From: Neelides folsomi
Lineage: Eukaryota; Arthropoda; Collembola; Neelipleona; Neelidae
DNA: 64,000 nt
Assembly: GCA_034687125.1 (NCBI GenBank)
Contig: JAQGBZ010000020.1
Span: 1 to 64,000, forward strand
Reading direction: 5' to 3'
Every line of letters starts with the position of its first letter. Positions within the stretch are counted from its first letter, which is position 1. The notes below the pieces were generated by a model. That model had not been told where the DNA came from, did no database searches, and saw only the letters and a program-made list of their open reading frames with translations. Both the position numbers and the translations under genes were made by a program. This document shows, piece after piece, positions 1-13,275 of this stretch.

Positions 1-199
1 ACAAGATAATATAAAATAGAACAAAAGAATACTCATTTTCCAAACTTGCCAATACATTCTACTCACCTGTTACATAATATTAGTATAAATAGTGTGTTTA
101 TCTAAATAGTGAGAAAAGTGCTATTATTATGTTTAGGAGGGAAATTCAAAAAATGAGTAATGGTTTTTTAATCCTTCCACTTCCGGTGAGTTATCTTAA

Positions 200-396
200 T
201 GACGTCATTGACAGTTGGATTTATCTCCCTTGGCGACGTCATCCACTTCACACTTTTCACACCCTGATGGGATCATTTGGGAGTGTAAAAACATTTTTAT
301 GAACCCTGTGATGAGCGGGAGTTAAAAATGATGAGGGAATTCACTCCGCCGTTTTGAGAGGGGGAAAAGTGAAAAAGGTGGGTTGGGAGGACGTCA
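200..396. promoter_or_regulatory. Three ACGTCA (CRE/ATF-like) sites
   Basis: TGACGTCA, the full CRE palindrome, is at 200-207; GACGTCAT at 235-242; GACGTCA at 390-396. CREB/ATF-family bZIP proteins bind this element. Three copies in under 200 bp near the window edge are notable, but no gene is adjacent, so function is open. Confidence 0.45.
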
Positions 397-3300
397 ACGT
401 GGAGGGTACGGAAATGGCCCAAATGGACCATTCACAAACAACTCAAATGTCTTATGGCCCATTCTGACCATTCAAAAAGACTTTGAACAAAAGGAGATGA
501 TTTACATCGAACCGCAACCTCAACGCGATGCCCACACAATTAACAATTAACAATTACCAAACAACATGAATGCCGCAACGGAAAGTTTCAAAAGCTCAAA
601 AGACTCAAAACATTTTGCAGTTTTCGCACAACTCGTTTTTTCGCAATTTCACTCCACGGCCACAAAAGACAAGTTTATACACTTTGTAAATCACGTTCAC
701 TTTACAATGGAAAACTACTAACACTGTACAAAACCAAGCCTTTTAAAATCTTTCCATTATTTTTAAATACCAATTTTTTTAGTTAAAGACATTTAAACTT
801 ATACACAGAAACTCTTTTAATTTTTGGTTAAAAATGTAAATGAAAATTTTAAAATCTCGGAGTAAATTTCTTGACCGTGATTCTTTGGCAGCTTGGATTG
901 AAATGACAAAGTGAAGTTTAAAGTAAGGTCTGGTCCGTTAAGTGTAAGAAACTCCGATGAGGAGGAAAAAGGGCAAATTGTAATAAATGTGTAACAAAGT
1001 TGTCAGTTTTTAACGGAGGAAGTCTTTTGTCAACTTTTGTCCTTTTGAGATGGGAAGTGCCGTTGGGTCCTTAAAATAGAAATAGGTCATCTCTACCTGG
1101 AGATCTCCATTGTCCACCTGTCTCGTCCAAAAAGAGAAAAAAGGAGAAAAGTAACTAAGCCATACATTTACGTCATTTACACATATCATCTATATCTCTT
1201 CTTTTACTGTTACTCTTTTAAAAGTCCTTTATCACCCAGTGACTTTACTCAATACATAAAAAAGATATACCATATGTATTTGTATTTACAGATACATATA
1301 CATTCTGTATATTAAGTCTTTCTATTTCTATTTGTATAAGAAAGACATATTCCGTATTTGACTTCTTTTTACATATCTTTTGTAAATATATACAATTTTG
1401 TATATGTCAATATACAAAATTGTATGTGTGATTGTTGTGTAAAGGTGATTGTAAAAACTGAGTGTTTTAACGGGAGCTGCAAAGGTAGGCCATAAAAGTG
1501 TTGATCTTGATAAGGGCCGTTTTGAAGGGTGAGGATGAAGATGTCCATAGTTTTATGACCTGACCTTCCCTCAACTTTTATAGCTTTTAAGGGAAAATAC
1601 AAATTGGGTCTACCTCATTCCAACTCAATCCGCTACTGGATAATTCACACTTTTTTAACAAGATCATACATACGAACCCAATTATAAGATTTTTTATAAA
1701 GCTGAAAATAAATTTAATTTATATTTTTTAATTTAAGTATTAATTGGAAATGTTCATAGGTTGAAATTCGTTATGTGTGGATTTAACTGATAAAATTTTT
1801 ATTAAAGATTTTATTAAAGATTATTTTAAATATAAAATTTAGTTGCGTCTGTAATGTTTTTCATATTGGAATTCATATTGTAATAGAAGAAGGTAATTTT
1901 AGTTTTTAGAAGGTGAGATTTTTAGTCTCCTGATTTTTAGTCTTTTGTTGTTTGGAAGGTGAAGGGATGTTTTTAGGTTTTGAATTTAAGTGAATGAGTC
2001 GGAGTTTCCTTTGCGTTCGGCGTCTTTGGGGTTGAGAAGGAATCGGTAAATCAAGTTAATGGGAGCTCCCTTCGTCTCCCGAGCCCTGCAGTCCTCCAAA
2101 AGTCTCTCTACAATTTTCCTTCCACAATTCACCTCCTTCGTTTCACCTCCTTCAATTTCTCTTCCTTTCCCTCCTTGGTTCTTCAAGGCCCAGTGGGAGA
2201 CTCGGAGTTAAATCCAAGGGAGTTGAAATCCAAGAGAGGAATTGAAATCCAACGGTGAAGAAGTTTAAGGATAAGCAAAAGGATAAAGGAATTTTTTATC
2301 ATTCTCTCGGTAGTTGGAGATTCCTCGTGGAGTGACACATGGTGGCTCATCCAATGGTTCAACTTGTGCATGTAAATGGCCCTCTAATGAGTCCAATAGA
2401 TCCGGACCACTCGCCCGACTCTCCCAAATGATAAAAAAGGAAGGAATTCAACGTGGAGGCGAACGACAAGACTTCCCTTTTAATTACACATTCTCAATTT
2501 CACAATTTGAGCAAAGTGGACATTGGAGATAAAAAAGGAATAAAAAATGGATAAAAACAATGGCGGCTATTCAAATGAAGAAGAAAATCATGAAAATCAT
2601 CCAACCACCTTTTAGATTCTTCAACAAGCACCTTTTGATCCTCAGCGGGAGGTTCAAATTTCAATCATCATTTTTGTCTCATTTTATTGAACATTATTTA
2701 TCATTTGGAAATTTATCTCATTTTTATGTCAAGCTCCTGGTGTTTAATTTGCTTCCTATTTAAAATTAATTCGCTTCGTATTTAAAATTAAATTATCTTA
2801 TTTCTCAATAACAAGACCGTTTTTTTTAAATAAGAGTTTAAATTGTTCTACATAGGGTTTATAAAGTTAGGACAAATAGGAATAGCGCAGTTACTATAAG
2901 AATGTCAACTTAAACAACGTAGAGAGTTCTTTTACTTAACAAATGTTCAAATTGAACTCAATTGTTTATTGCCTTTCCATTTAAAAGATATGGAAAATCA
3001 ATTCATTTTTGTAAAATTACTTAAGAAAGTTAATATAATTGCATTTAATTTTCATAGAGATACTATTCTATTTGTCCTTACTTTATAAAGGCTTTGTATT
3101 AAAAATGCTCAAATTATTTAATAAAATTATTTAATATAAAATTAATAAATGAATTTAAATTTTATTTATTGTAAAAGCATATAATGCTTTTGCTTTTATA
3201 TTATTTTCTATGCTTTTATATTATATAATTTTTATCATTTGGATCTTAATTAAGGTTAATGTTTGAGTATGTGTTTTATAGTCGTTTCACCTACTGGATA

Positions 3301-6300
3301 ATGTGGATTTGTGGGTGAAGATCCATTCACTTTTTCATGATTGTTTCTATGATAAGGGGGATTTTGAAGGGACTTTGCCTTTCTCACGCTCCTCCTAACG
3401 ACCATCTGAACAAGGGAATGACAATGAAGTCAATTCTCATCAAAACAATCACCCATTCAAAATCCACCAACATGAAAATCTTCACCCGCTCAAATCTTTT
3501 TCTTATCAAATCTCAATCCAATTCTTTAACTCTTCCAATTCCTATATAAATCCTATCAAAATCACATCCAGCTTCTATAAAAATCCTACACTACAAATCC
3601 TATACAATTCCTATACAAATCTTAGAGCGAGTTTAAAAGTTAAAGCCAATTCCTCACTGCCAACTCACTTTTAATGGGGGAAATAAATGGAAATGGGTTT
3701 TGGAATTGCTTTCTAATAAAATAACTCACATTGCACAATTCGGAGAATCTCCATGCAAAAAGATCAAATTCCTTTTATCTCCAACAGCGTCCAGTCCACG
3801 TCCAGTATTTTTTCTCTCCACTTTACACAACACATTATTTACCTTTACATTACTCACCTTTACATTATCTTTGCATTTACCTTTACTTTTACATTACTCC
3901 CCTTAGCATTATTTAGGTAATTCTTATACATCTCTTTAGCACAGTATCAAATGCACAATTATACATGAGACTTTATTTTACTTTTATTCCACTTTTGTTT
4001 TACTCAGTTTACCTGGTTTACATTCAACACGTTATTTTACCTGTGGTTTATTTTCCTTCTGCTTACAATCTCCATGTATTTGATACTTATGTTCATCCCA
4101 AATCGATTAAAATGGTTGTTGTGTCCATTTGAGGATATTTATTTTCTTAAACTTCTTATCACCTTTGTCCATAAAAATACACAGTACATAATGTTACATA
4201 TCTGTCCTTATTCTACTTATTTAGTGTTAAGAATACAATGAAGGAGTCCTGTGTGGATTTGTGATATAATGAAAGAATATAATATATATATATAATATAA
4301 CATTTACATTTATAGGTAAGTGATACAATTCTTTTTCTGTTATACAATATGTACCTGTATATGGTATATGAATGTGCGTGTATTTGAAATAGGAAAACGG
4401 ATGAGTTTGGGTCGTGTATTTAATTGGGGATTTTGAAGGGTTTTCCTTCTTGAAGTCCAAAAGGGCTTGTTGTTTTTGTCTGTTGGCCATTAGGGCGAGT
4501 GTCACCTTCGGAAGTGGCCCAAAGAGTCATTGAAAGTCGTTCCGGTCCAATTAAAATCTCCTCCAGAATTCCAACCTACTTTTTTCTCCCCGACCGGGAG
4601 CGGCTGTATGAAAAGATCTCTCTCGAAATCTCTGGGAGTGAGAGAATGGGAAAATGGTTGGAGCCAGCTGCCCAAACACTCCCCTGATTCTCCCTTTAGA
4701 GGAATAAAGGAAAGACGGAGAAACCCGTGAGAATGTTAATGATAGGCCAAACTCGAGTTTTAATTACTCTTCAGCTTCCATTCAAACTCAGACTTCTCAA
4801 AGGTCATAAATTGAATCGGGAGAAAATTACAAACCCTTTCCCTAATAGAAGTTCTCTATGAGAATTCTCTATGAAAGCTCTATAAGATGCCTATAATGCA
4901 AATCTCCATTTCCCATGCCAGGGATTCAATTTCATATTAAATTCATTTCAATGCTATATTTACTAATATGTAACTGTATACAGATCATATGATATGAGTG
5001 TAGTTCTCATATAAGAACTTGAGGAAATTTGAACAAAAGGGCATATATGAAAATGTTATAATGGAAGATCCCTTTCCGGGTCCCGGGGTTTTGAATGTGA
5101 AATGAGGGGAGGCGAATTGAAGCCGTGATTTTGGTCCCAACACACGCGGGTTGATTTACTTTCTCAATCTCCATCGTCTTCAACGTTCCGGTCGTTCTCT
5201 CTAATTAAAACGCGGGTCTTAATTGCCCTTTGAATTATTTCTTAATTAAAATTGAACATATTTATTCCATTACTCGCATGGGGATTCCTCTCATCTATAA
5301 AAGGAATGCTTACAATCTATACGTATTTTATACATTCATAGTGCTATACTATGTACATATATATATATATATGTATTAAGTACTTATGTATAATGTGATA
5401 TTCAAGTGCTACAATTGTTTATTGATGTACTTTACCAGATTAATTATCATAATTTATAATATACCTATGAAAAATATGAATGCTCCAATAAATAAATAAA
5501 TTGTGAATTCAATTAAATATTAAAGTTAAGAATATAAAACACAATTAAATAGTTACAATAGTTATTTCTTAATACAGTATCATTTACATACATTCATCAC
5601 ATTTGTTTGTGAAAGTTACAGCAGCAACAGCAACAACTCCGCTGGCGGCAAAGAAACAACAGAGCAATGGATGCTTCAGGTTTTTCCCGGATGTTGTAGC
5701 CAATAATGAAAAGAAGAACCCCTTCAACCAATCCAATTTGAGGTTGATTTTTGACCAAATTCATCCAAATTTCCTTCACAATTGACATTTCTATTTTGAA
5801 CAATATTTATAAAATTAAAATCATTTTCCAGTTAGAAGGAATAATTTTTTAACTTACCTCTACAATCAAAACTGCAGTTTGATTGAAAAGTTGAGTTATC
5901 TGATGACTTTTTGGGGTGTAGGAATTCGATCATTGAAATGCATCGCTTATTTATACTAGTCCAGCCAAGGGATGATTCATGTTGATAATGTATATATTTT
6001 TATACTGGCGCCTTTTAACTATGAAGGTATTTCAAGTGGAAATAATCTTAAAATTAACATTTGTCCACTGAATGAGCACGCATTGGAATATTTATTAAAA
6101 GGATACCTTTTACATAACTTGTGACGTGATTTTAAAGTTAGTGATTTAAAAATTGACTCATATTTGATACAATTTATTATTCTTATCGAACTTGTCTCGA
6201 TTCCTGTGAAAAATTTCTGTCATAGAAATTCATGCATATACGATGTATAGTTATGTATATTATTATTGTAAAAGATTGCTATTTATAATCTCCTATCAGA

Positions 6301-8080
6301 ATTGGATAATTTGCACAATGAGCTTTTTATCTAACCCCGACCTACACAAATAAGATTTTTGGCGCCAAATGTTTTATAATGTTGAAGAATTGCTCAGATT
6401 TTCTAAATTTCCAAACGATAAAGTTGTTATAAAGTTGATATTTTGAATTTTCTCTGTTTTTATGTAAAAGTGAGTTTGGACCGGACGTAAAATGAAAGGA
6501 GAGAATTTGTGTGTTCCCAATCAGAGATGAGAGGACTCGAGGGATTTGGTCCACTTTACCTCCAACCAATAACTTCCATACTCAATTTCATTCCTCCTGT
6601 CCACTCCGTCTGAACACAGCTCAATTTAACCATCAAAACTTAATTTCAATCCGAAGAAAATACAATTTAGGGAAACAATTTAATCTAATAACATTTACTC
6701 TATTACATGAATATAATAAGGTAACATTTTGATTTTAATTACACTGTGATATTATAAGTAATTTAATGAGTTTATGTATGTATTATGTTTTATCTTGTGT
6801 AAAGTATCGTTTTATCATGATTGTATTTTGAATGTGTATTTTAGTATATTTGTATTTAGTGTAGCATTTTGTTATTGTTTGAATGGAAAATTCTCTGTAG
6901 TGGAAGAAAGACATGAAGATGTAAATGTAATTTGGTTAATGTTCAGAACTCCCTTTCTAAATAAGGATCGAAATCCTCCCTCGGACTCAAACCAAGAATT
7001 ACGAGCTCACTCCCCAAATAACAACCAAATAGAAATACAAGCCATCCAAACCAATTTACAAAATTGGAAATATCCAAATGAAATTCATTTAAAAACTTAA
7101 ATTAAAATAGTTAATTCGCTTGTATGTTAGATATTTGAGTTTTAAGATTGGAACATTCTTATGTTCTAAAAAATTGCAATAAGTTATTAAAATATGCCAA
7201 GAGGTTCAAAGTTTAAATTATGAATTTTATTTTTTAACTTATTTCTTTTAAATTATGAATTTTGTTCTTTTGTGTAATTTGGTTTTAATTGTAAAGGATT
7301 TAAATGGTTAAGAAATTTGAAAGGGTTTGGTTCTTTTGGATTTGTCTTTTCTGTGGTTGAAGGGAGCGTCCTGATTTCTTGATTACAAACCGGACCCCAT
7401 AAATCCCATGGAGCGAAATAGCAGTGGGTTGTTTATGGGTTTGCTGCGGGGCGCGTTGTCCATAAGCAATTATGTGGCTAACGACTTTTACTCACCTTTC
7501 CCTCCTCCCTGTAAATTGGAAGCCATTAAGAAAGCTGGCTAATAAGATCCGACCACCTTCCAAGATCCAATCCCGAGAGGAAGTGAAATTATAGGTTCCC
7601 TCCAATCCACCAACCCCCATAAACAACCCACCAGACATCATTATAACTTTTTTAGTATTCCCAACATTTATCTGGCTACAATGTTCACCATCACCACCAA
7701 CACGCTGCACGTGAAATATCTAAAGGATTTATGAAGGACAAACCGGGTTGGCCCGTCGTTCTCAATCATTTTTTATTTCCTCTTCAAGATGACCCAACCT
7801 CAATTATACAAAAGACCATTTTGATATCTAACAATGCCGATCACTTATAAGAAACATATGAACACACTTTCTTATAGCTTATATAACTTCAACTTCATAC
7901 ATCTGTATGATTGTATGTATGGTAGATATGGCGTAAATTATAAAATGATTCTTGACACTATAAATTGTATAAAATTGTCAAAATAAAAGATGCTTAATAC
8001 AAGAACATATGAAAGAGAAAATGATTTATTTTATTATAAAATAAATGACATTTTTATTTATTACAAATTACATTTTTGGA

Positions 8081-8640
8081 AATTGTATTTTTTTATTTAT
8101 TGTTATTGAACTTGATCGAAATTGGAGTTTATTTGGAACTGAGTTTTTAGAAATTTATTGTAAGGGAGTTTATTGGGTTTATTTGAAGTTTTGTATTATT
8201 TTTGTCGGTGGAATGTTTTTTAGTCTTTTTGTTTTTGTGTTTGTGAATGAAAGAGGTTGGATTGTAATTAGGAAAAGTCTCATTATTATCTGCCCGCCTG
8301 ATTGCAATTTATTTTTACGACATTCTGCTCCGGCCGTGTAGAGGGCCAAATGATAATAATTACGACCTCACCTTCCACATCTGTACAAAAATGCCCCTCG
8401 CACTGCCCGAACACTTTTCCTCAAAATAATGCTCAATCCAACCCATATCATTACACGAACACGAGGAACATTAAAAACCTACAACAATGAACCAAACACG
8501 AACCTTCGCCCCAATTCCCACTCACAGACTTCAAAACACTTTACAAAAACTCAAAATGCCCAACCTGCACAATTTCAACAAATCCAAATTTTACCTCGGC
8601 TCCTTCGCTCCTTCCACGGTCTAATAAAAGGGCAAACATA
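8081..8640. other. Island with plus-strand G+T to A+C switch (clear example)
   Basis: Counted: 8101-8160 has 40 of 60 G or T; 8461-8520 has 46 of 60 A or C. The switch is near 8290-8340, where CpG-containing words cluster (CTCCGGCCGTG). Flanks are AT-rich. Because the reverse complement has the same left-to-right order, the island is compositionally symmetric about its centre although its halves are not inverted repeats. Confidence 0.7.
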
Positions 8641-8720
8641 AAAGAACAAAAAATCAAAAATTCACAAAACGGTTAATTTTCTATAATTATTTTAATTTTG
8701 TACGTATTTGTATGAATTTT

Positions 8721-8752
8721 GTATGTATGTATGTATGTATGTATGTATGTAT
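8721..8752 (+). repeat. (GTAT)n microsatellite
   Basis: About eight perfect GTAT units, flanked by imperfect GTATTTGTATGAAT copies out to about 8820. An open frame through it (repeated CMYV residues) is an artefact of the repeat. Confidence 0.95.
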
Positions 8753-9550
8753 TTTCTATGTATTTGTATGAATCTGTATTTATTTTGTATGAATTTTGTA
8801 TGTGTATTCTTTTTATTTAATGTGTTTGTTTTATGTAGTTTAAATCGTCATTTTGATTTTACGATCTTTTATGATCTTTTTATGCTTTGGTTTTTGGTTG
8901 CCGGTCGCGTGGAAGTTTGGCAGGGCAATAAAAAGTTTGAGTGGCGTTTAAGTGAAAAGGTGAATGAGTTTAAGGCGAAGAAGAAGGCGAGCGAAGGTGT
9001 TTGAGTGGATGAGTTTTCATCTCCCTCCGTCTGATATTAAAAGTAGTCATAAAAGGAAACTCAGATTTCCCACCTGATAACCCAAACAAACATTCATTAT
9101 TTTCATTATGATTCTCCTTATTAGATCATTCATTCACTCATTTATCTCTTATCTGCAAAATCGCCCTCCGATCCTTCCAAAACCCCCACAATTCCTATCT
9201 CCATATCAACCATCAAATGCCGCTCTTAAATGTCTCTCTATATCTCATTTACACTTCCATACATTTCATTTATCTTTACATGGCACAGTTTAAATACATA
9301 AATACAAATGTATGTATTATATTTATTGTATATATGGAAAAATATTAATAAGGAGATTTTCTGAGAATTTATTTTATTCATATTGTGTATATTTTTGTTT
9401 CTATTTTCTCTTCAGTGTAACTTGGAATCTATGGTTGTTGTTGTTATAGAGATTGTATGGTTTTAGAATCTATAGTATACATAAATATATGAAGTTTTTT
9501 GTATATAGTTTTTTGTATATCTGTTCGAGTTTATGTTTGAGATGTTTAAA

Positions 9551-9770
9551 GCCTGCGGGGACGATAAAAGCCTCTGATTTACTCTCCGCTTTAGCCGCAA
9601 TAATGGCCATAATTAATATTGAAATGTCAAATTCATTCAGATTATTGCGCTCTAAATTCTCCATCGTGGAGAATTCAAGTCCTGCGGTCTCAGGATGAAT
9701 TGACGAGGCGGAAAGACCAAATTCCATCCAAACATTCTCTTTATAGACTTTTATGATACTCATAGGCTTT
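9551..9770. promoter_or_regulatory. GC-richer block without strand skew; candidate regulatory element
   Basis: This block lacks the usual G+T/A+C switch and has mixed composition. It contains CCTGCGG twice, CTCCGCTTTAGCCGC, GCAATAA (a posterior-Hox/Caudal-like word), ATGGCCAT (overlapping two GCCAT cores as bound by Pho) and TAATTAAT. Both strands are open over 240-290 bp, but neither protein shows recognisable features. Regulatory use is inference. Confidence 0.3.
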
Positions 9771-9886
9771 GATTTAACCCTTTCCCTCCCATCCTTTTAA
9801 GCTTCCAACCTCAGCCATTAGACTATCCTTAATTATAATTAAATCTTCATCATTACACAGTTACCTATATCATTACCCATTAATCT

Positions 9887-10025
9887 CCATAGTTACACAT
9901 TTAAATGTCTCCATAGCTACTCAATAATCTCCATGGTTGCACATTTATTTCTATAGTTACGTATTTATCTCCATAGCTACATATTTAAGGTATCTCTATG
10001 GTTGCATTTTTATTTCCATGGCTAC
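9887..10025. promoter_or_regulatory. Seven-copy array of CCATAGTTAC-type (RFX half-site-like) cores, ~20-bp period
   Basis: Matches to YYATRGYTRC begin at 9887, 9911, 9931, 9951, 9971, 9996 and 10016, all in one orientation; intervals are 24, 20, 20, 20, 25 and 20 bp. The reverse complement, GTARCYATGG, resembles half of the RFX X-box (GTNRCC..RGYAAC). Linkers are A/T-rich (ACATTTA, TATTTATCT). It is a decayed tandem repeat whose conserved part is the core rather than the linker. RFX binding is a guess. Confidence 0.6.
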
Positions 10026-10754
10026 AAATCTTAATTTTTAAACTTAATTGTAAATTAAATGTATTTTTAATTATAGAAGCATTTTAGTAATTACGGGATT
10101 TTTAGTACAATTATAATAAAGTGCTTTTTATTTTTATTGTATTTTGAGACTAAAACGCGATATTGGATTCTTTATAGGATTTTGAGTTTGTGATGTTTAT
10201 CGCAGTATTTAGCATATTTGTGAAAAGGTGGAAAAATGAAATTCCTCAATTACAAAGCCAGCATGGAATTTTAATTCGCCGATGTGATAAATTGATAAAG
10301 TCCGAATTCCGGGGAATATGGAGGACACGCAATGTTTGTCGCCGTTGATTATGTTCGCCGTGAAGATAAGGAAAGTTGACAGGTTGAGTTGTGTAGTTGG
10401 AAGTAGCGATAGGCGAAGGTTTATCATGACTTTTAATATCCAGTCCCAGGTTATATATTTTGCCTTATCCGGACCCTGGCGCAGTTCGAGATGGAGTTTT
10501 GGTATTCGGAGCGGAGGTGGAGAAGATAACGGGGCTTAAAGTGGGTTCAGTCCGACGAACATAACATTTATATTTACTGCCAACCTCCCCTCGCATTTCC
10601 ACATTACTTCCAAAGGAAATACGCCCGGGCGATAGGGAAGTTCAAAAAAACCCGCTTCGGATCTCACGCCATTATTTTACTCCATTCGCTCCATTTATTC
10701 CTCCTTACAAAAAATATCACAGAACTCAATTTTATAGAAAACTCAATTTATCAT

Positions 10755-10896
10755 CGAAATCTCTTAAACTCGAAATCTCTTAAATTCAAAATTCCCAATA
10801 TAAAAAATCTAAAAGAAATTCAAAGATTCAAAACCTTAAAAATTCTTTAAATCTTCAAAAATTCAAAACCTTAAATTTTTTTAAATCTTCAAAAAA
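10755..10896 (+). repeat. 35-bp direct repeat (x2) with flanking decayed copies
   Basis: Units 10827-10861 and 10862-10896 share TTCAAAACCTTAAA, then T-rich DNA, then TTTAAATCTTCAAAAA. Upstream, CGAAATCTCTTAAA occurs twice (about 10755 and 10771). AT-rich spacer between two islands. Confidence 0.8.
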
Positions 10897-11698
10897 TTAT
10901 AAAATGAAAATGAAAAAATGTTTAAAGTTACTTAATTTATTTTAAAAATTCTTTTAAATAAATTTATTCTGATAATAGTTTTAGTTTTAATGTCCAACTG
11001 ACATAAGAGGTTTTAATTAAATGTATAAAAATCATCAAAGATTTCTCATTTCTTTAATTGTGAGTTTTTCTTTAGTTTTTTGGATCGAATTTGGTGAAGA
11101 AGTAAATGGTGTAGATCTGGCCAGCTGGTCGGGTCATTTGAACTTCCGAGTTTTGTTGGAGTTGTGAATTGAGCCAATTCCTTTTGTCCGGATGGAGAAG
11201 ATGACAGAAAAGTTGGTTGGTTGAGGTGGAGGAATCAAATGGACTTTGGGAATTGTTTGGAAAGTTTGGGAAAAGCTTTGGCCCCTGGGGGAAGGCAGAA
11301 GAAAGTGAAGTTGGGAAATCCAATTTCCAATTTCTTCCCTCCTTATTTATTGGATTTGTGAGGGGGTAATAGAGCCAAAAACTCCGGTTGAAATAATGGA
11401 CCTTCGAGGGTTGGGAATTCGCCCAGGCCCAAGGAAAGAAAAGACTCAATTCACACAATTCTCAAGAGAGTCAAAAAACTATCTTTTACCTCCCATACAA
11501 TTCACAAGGTCCGACAAAACTCACGCTTTTATTTCCCTCAACACTTTTCCAATCCAAAGGCAATCCAAAGGCTCAGACATTCCTAGAAAAAAAACATTTC
11601 CGAAAAAACATAAAAATTTATTTCTTTTTTGCGAATTCGTTTTTATCCAAAATAATCCAAATTGTTTTTTTATCAATTATTTTTCCCAATTCAACATG

Positions 11699-11778
11699 TA
11701 CAGAGTGGGCCATAAGTATCTTTCTTTTTAAAATATACAATCATATAAAAAAGAAAGATACTTATGGTTCACCCTGTA
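11699..11778. mobile_element. 80-bp TA-flanked hairpin, MITE-like (Tc1/mariner-type)
   Basis: Left arm 11699-11729 and right arm 11748-11778 are inverted copies matching at 28 of 31 positions, with a perfect shared core CCATAAGTATCTTTCTTTTT. Outer ends read CAGAGTG and, inverted, CAGGGTG; each is bordered by TA, the target duplicated by IS630/Tc1/mariner transposases. The loop is about 18 nt. There is no coding capacity, so it would be non-autonomous. The size and shape also resemble a pre-miRNA hairpin; with TA borders and terminal repeats I favour a miniature element, but the two are not exclusive. Confidence 0.7.
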
Positions 11779-11949
11779 ATTACTTATGCATTCAGACCAA
11801 AAATTATACTACTACTAATTAATAAATTTCTAATTTATTCATAATTGGATATTCATAAATAATTAAGAGTGGATTTTTAATCTTTTATAGTAATTTAATA
11901 ATTATTATTTTTTTATTATTTATTTATTAATTAGAAAGCATTTGTAAAT

Positions 11950-12300
11950 AAAACATTGTTTGGGTTGAATTTCATTGTTTGGATAAGATCCTGAATGTTT
12001 TGGGTATTTGGTTGTTTTTGGAATTGTTGAGTATTATTGGTTAGGGGATGTTTTGTGAGTGTTTTTGGATAGCCGGGTCAATTGGTAATTTTGTCCTAAT
12101 GAGGGTTGTAGTCGGATGGATGTGTGTTGATGGCGGTCAGAGTCACTTCTCCTCATTACCCAATCTACTTCTTAATTGGAACTAACGGCCTACCCAAAAA
12201 TCTCAAAATACTCAATCACCTAACGACCCTTCACAAACTTCACTTCAAAACAAAAGGGCCGCCGAATTCAATAGAACTATAAAAACAAATCTCCTGCTTT
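11950..12300. other. Island with plus-strand G+T to A+C switch (strongest example)
   Basis: Counted: 12001-12060 has 51 of 60 G or T and no C at all; 12181-12240 has 45 of 60 A or C. The change occurs within about 60 bp near 12140. No long inverted repeat links the halves by eye, though short words such as TTGAGTATT recur in inverted position. Confidence 0.7.
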
Positions 12301-13200
12301 CATTCATCTAATTCCACTCAAATTACTAAAATCTGCTAACTAAATTAAATTAAATGCTCCTGTTTATAATCTGTTATTAATCTTATTAATTTAATTGCAA
12401 TTAAGTTTTTAAAAATTGGGAATTGTCTATTTAATGGGACTATAATATGCTTTTTAGTAGTTATTGATTTATATCGCAGAATTTTGTATTTTCTTTAGTT
12501 ATAGTCTTCGCTTTATTTAGTATAGCTTAAGTTTTAGTACTTATAGTATATAGAGGGTGGTTAAGGTTTTATTGGGCATATTAAAGTACATTATGAATCA
12601 AAGGAACCATTTGAGAGTTAAAGGTTGAGAAATGGTTTTTCTTTTTAGTTCTGATGTGGCGGCGGATTTGAACTTTTGCCATCAATCGGAATGGAGGGAT
12701 GTTTGAATGTTGGTTGTCTGTTTGTTTGTTCCGAGTTTGTGGAAGTTTGTGTGATGGCGGGTAGGCGGGGAGTTTGAATGATGTTTCCATTTGTTGTAGG
12801 TCTTGGAATTAATGAAGGAGATCCACTTCCCTTATTTCCTTCCCTTCTCGGATTCTCCTTAATGTCCCTTCCACTCTTTCCATTCTCAATGGGGGTTTGG
12901 GTTGCTAATGGACTTGGCCTTAAGTGTCCGCTTCCCGCTCCCCGAAATGCCCCACATAAATTCCGGCCTTCTTCCCGGCTCCGGAATTCCCCGAATAAAT
13001 AATAGGGGGAACTCGCTCGACTTCCATTATTCCCTCATCACGCTACATTGAACGCTCCCTCCTCTTTTTAATCCAACAATTCCCACGAGGGGAAACTCTC
13101 CTTTTTTTCAATTATACTCCATTTTATAAATGTGGACATAATTCAAAAATAATTAAATTCCCGCGTAAAAACAATCAGACTAAAATCCACCCTAATCTTA

Positions 13201-13275
13201 TTAAAAAACTAAATACTGCCATTTATTCTAGTTAAAAAATACTAAACACTGCCATTTCTCCTTATTAAAAAAATA
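13201..13275 (+). repeat. ~31-bp tandem repeat, 2.4 copies
   Basis: Units at 13201-13231 and 13232-13262 share TTAAAAAA, CTAAA and CACTGCCATTT/TACTGCCATTT. A partial third copy follows at about 13264. Confidence 0.75.

Larger units (their letters stand above)
1..9550. other. Intergenic, presumed Ubx/abd-A spacer: no gene seen
   Basis: No coding feature is supported. Islands with a G+T to A+C switch lie near 420, 1080, 1550, 2065, 2350, 3380, 3700, 4500, 5120, 6540, 7450, 8300 and 9010. Between them are AT-rich spacers with short TATA/TACATA runs, for example (AT)8 at 5357-5372. A CAGCAACAGCAACAAC tract at about 5620-5640 opens a 60-codon frame with no family features. GCCATAAA, combining a Pho-like GCCAT with an Abd-B/Caudal-like TTTATGGC on the other strand, occurs at 1489. 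Confidence 0.6.

Noticed and set aside
5603-5785. CAG/CAA tract and 60-codon frame, considered as an opa-like coding exon
   Set aside because: Too short; codes Ala/Thr rather than a Gln run in the open frame; no splice context.
8721-9004. 98-codon frame rich in Cys/Met/Tyr
   Set aside because: Translation of the GTAT microsatellite and adjoining G+T-rich DNA.
11950-12300. Island interpreted as a long inverted-repeat (foldback) transposon
   Set aside because: Halves share composition but only short scattered inverted words; no alignable arms or target duplication.
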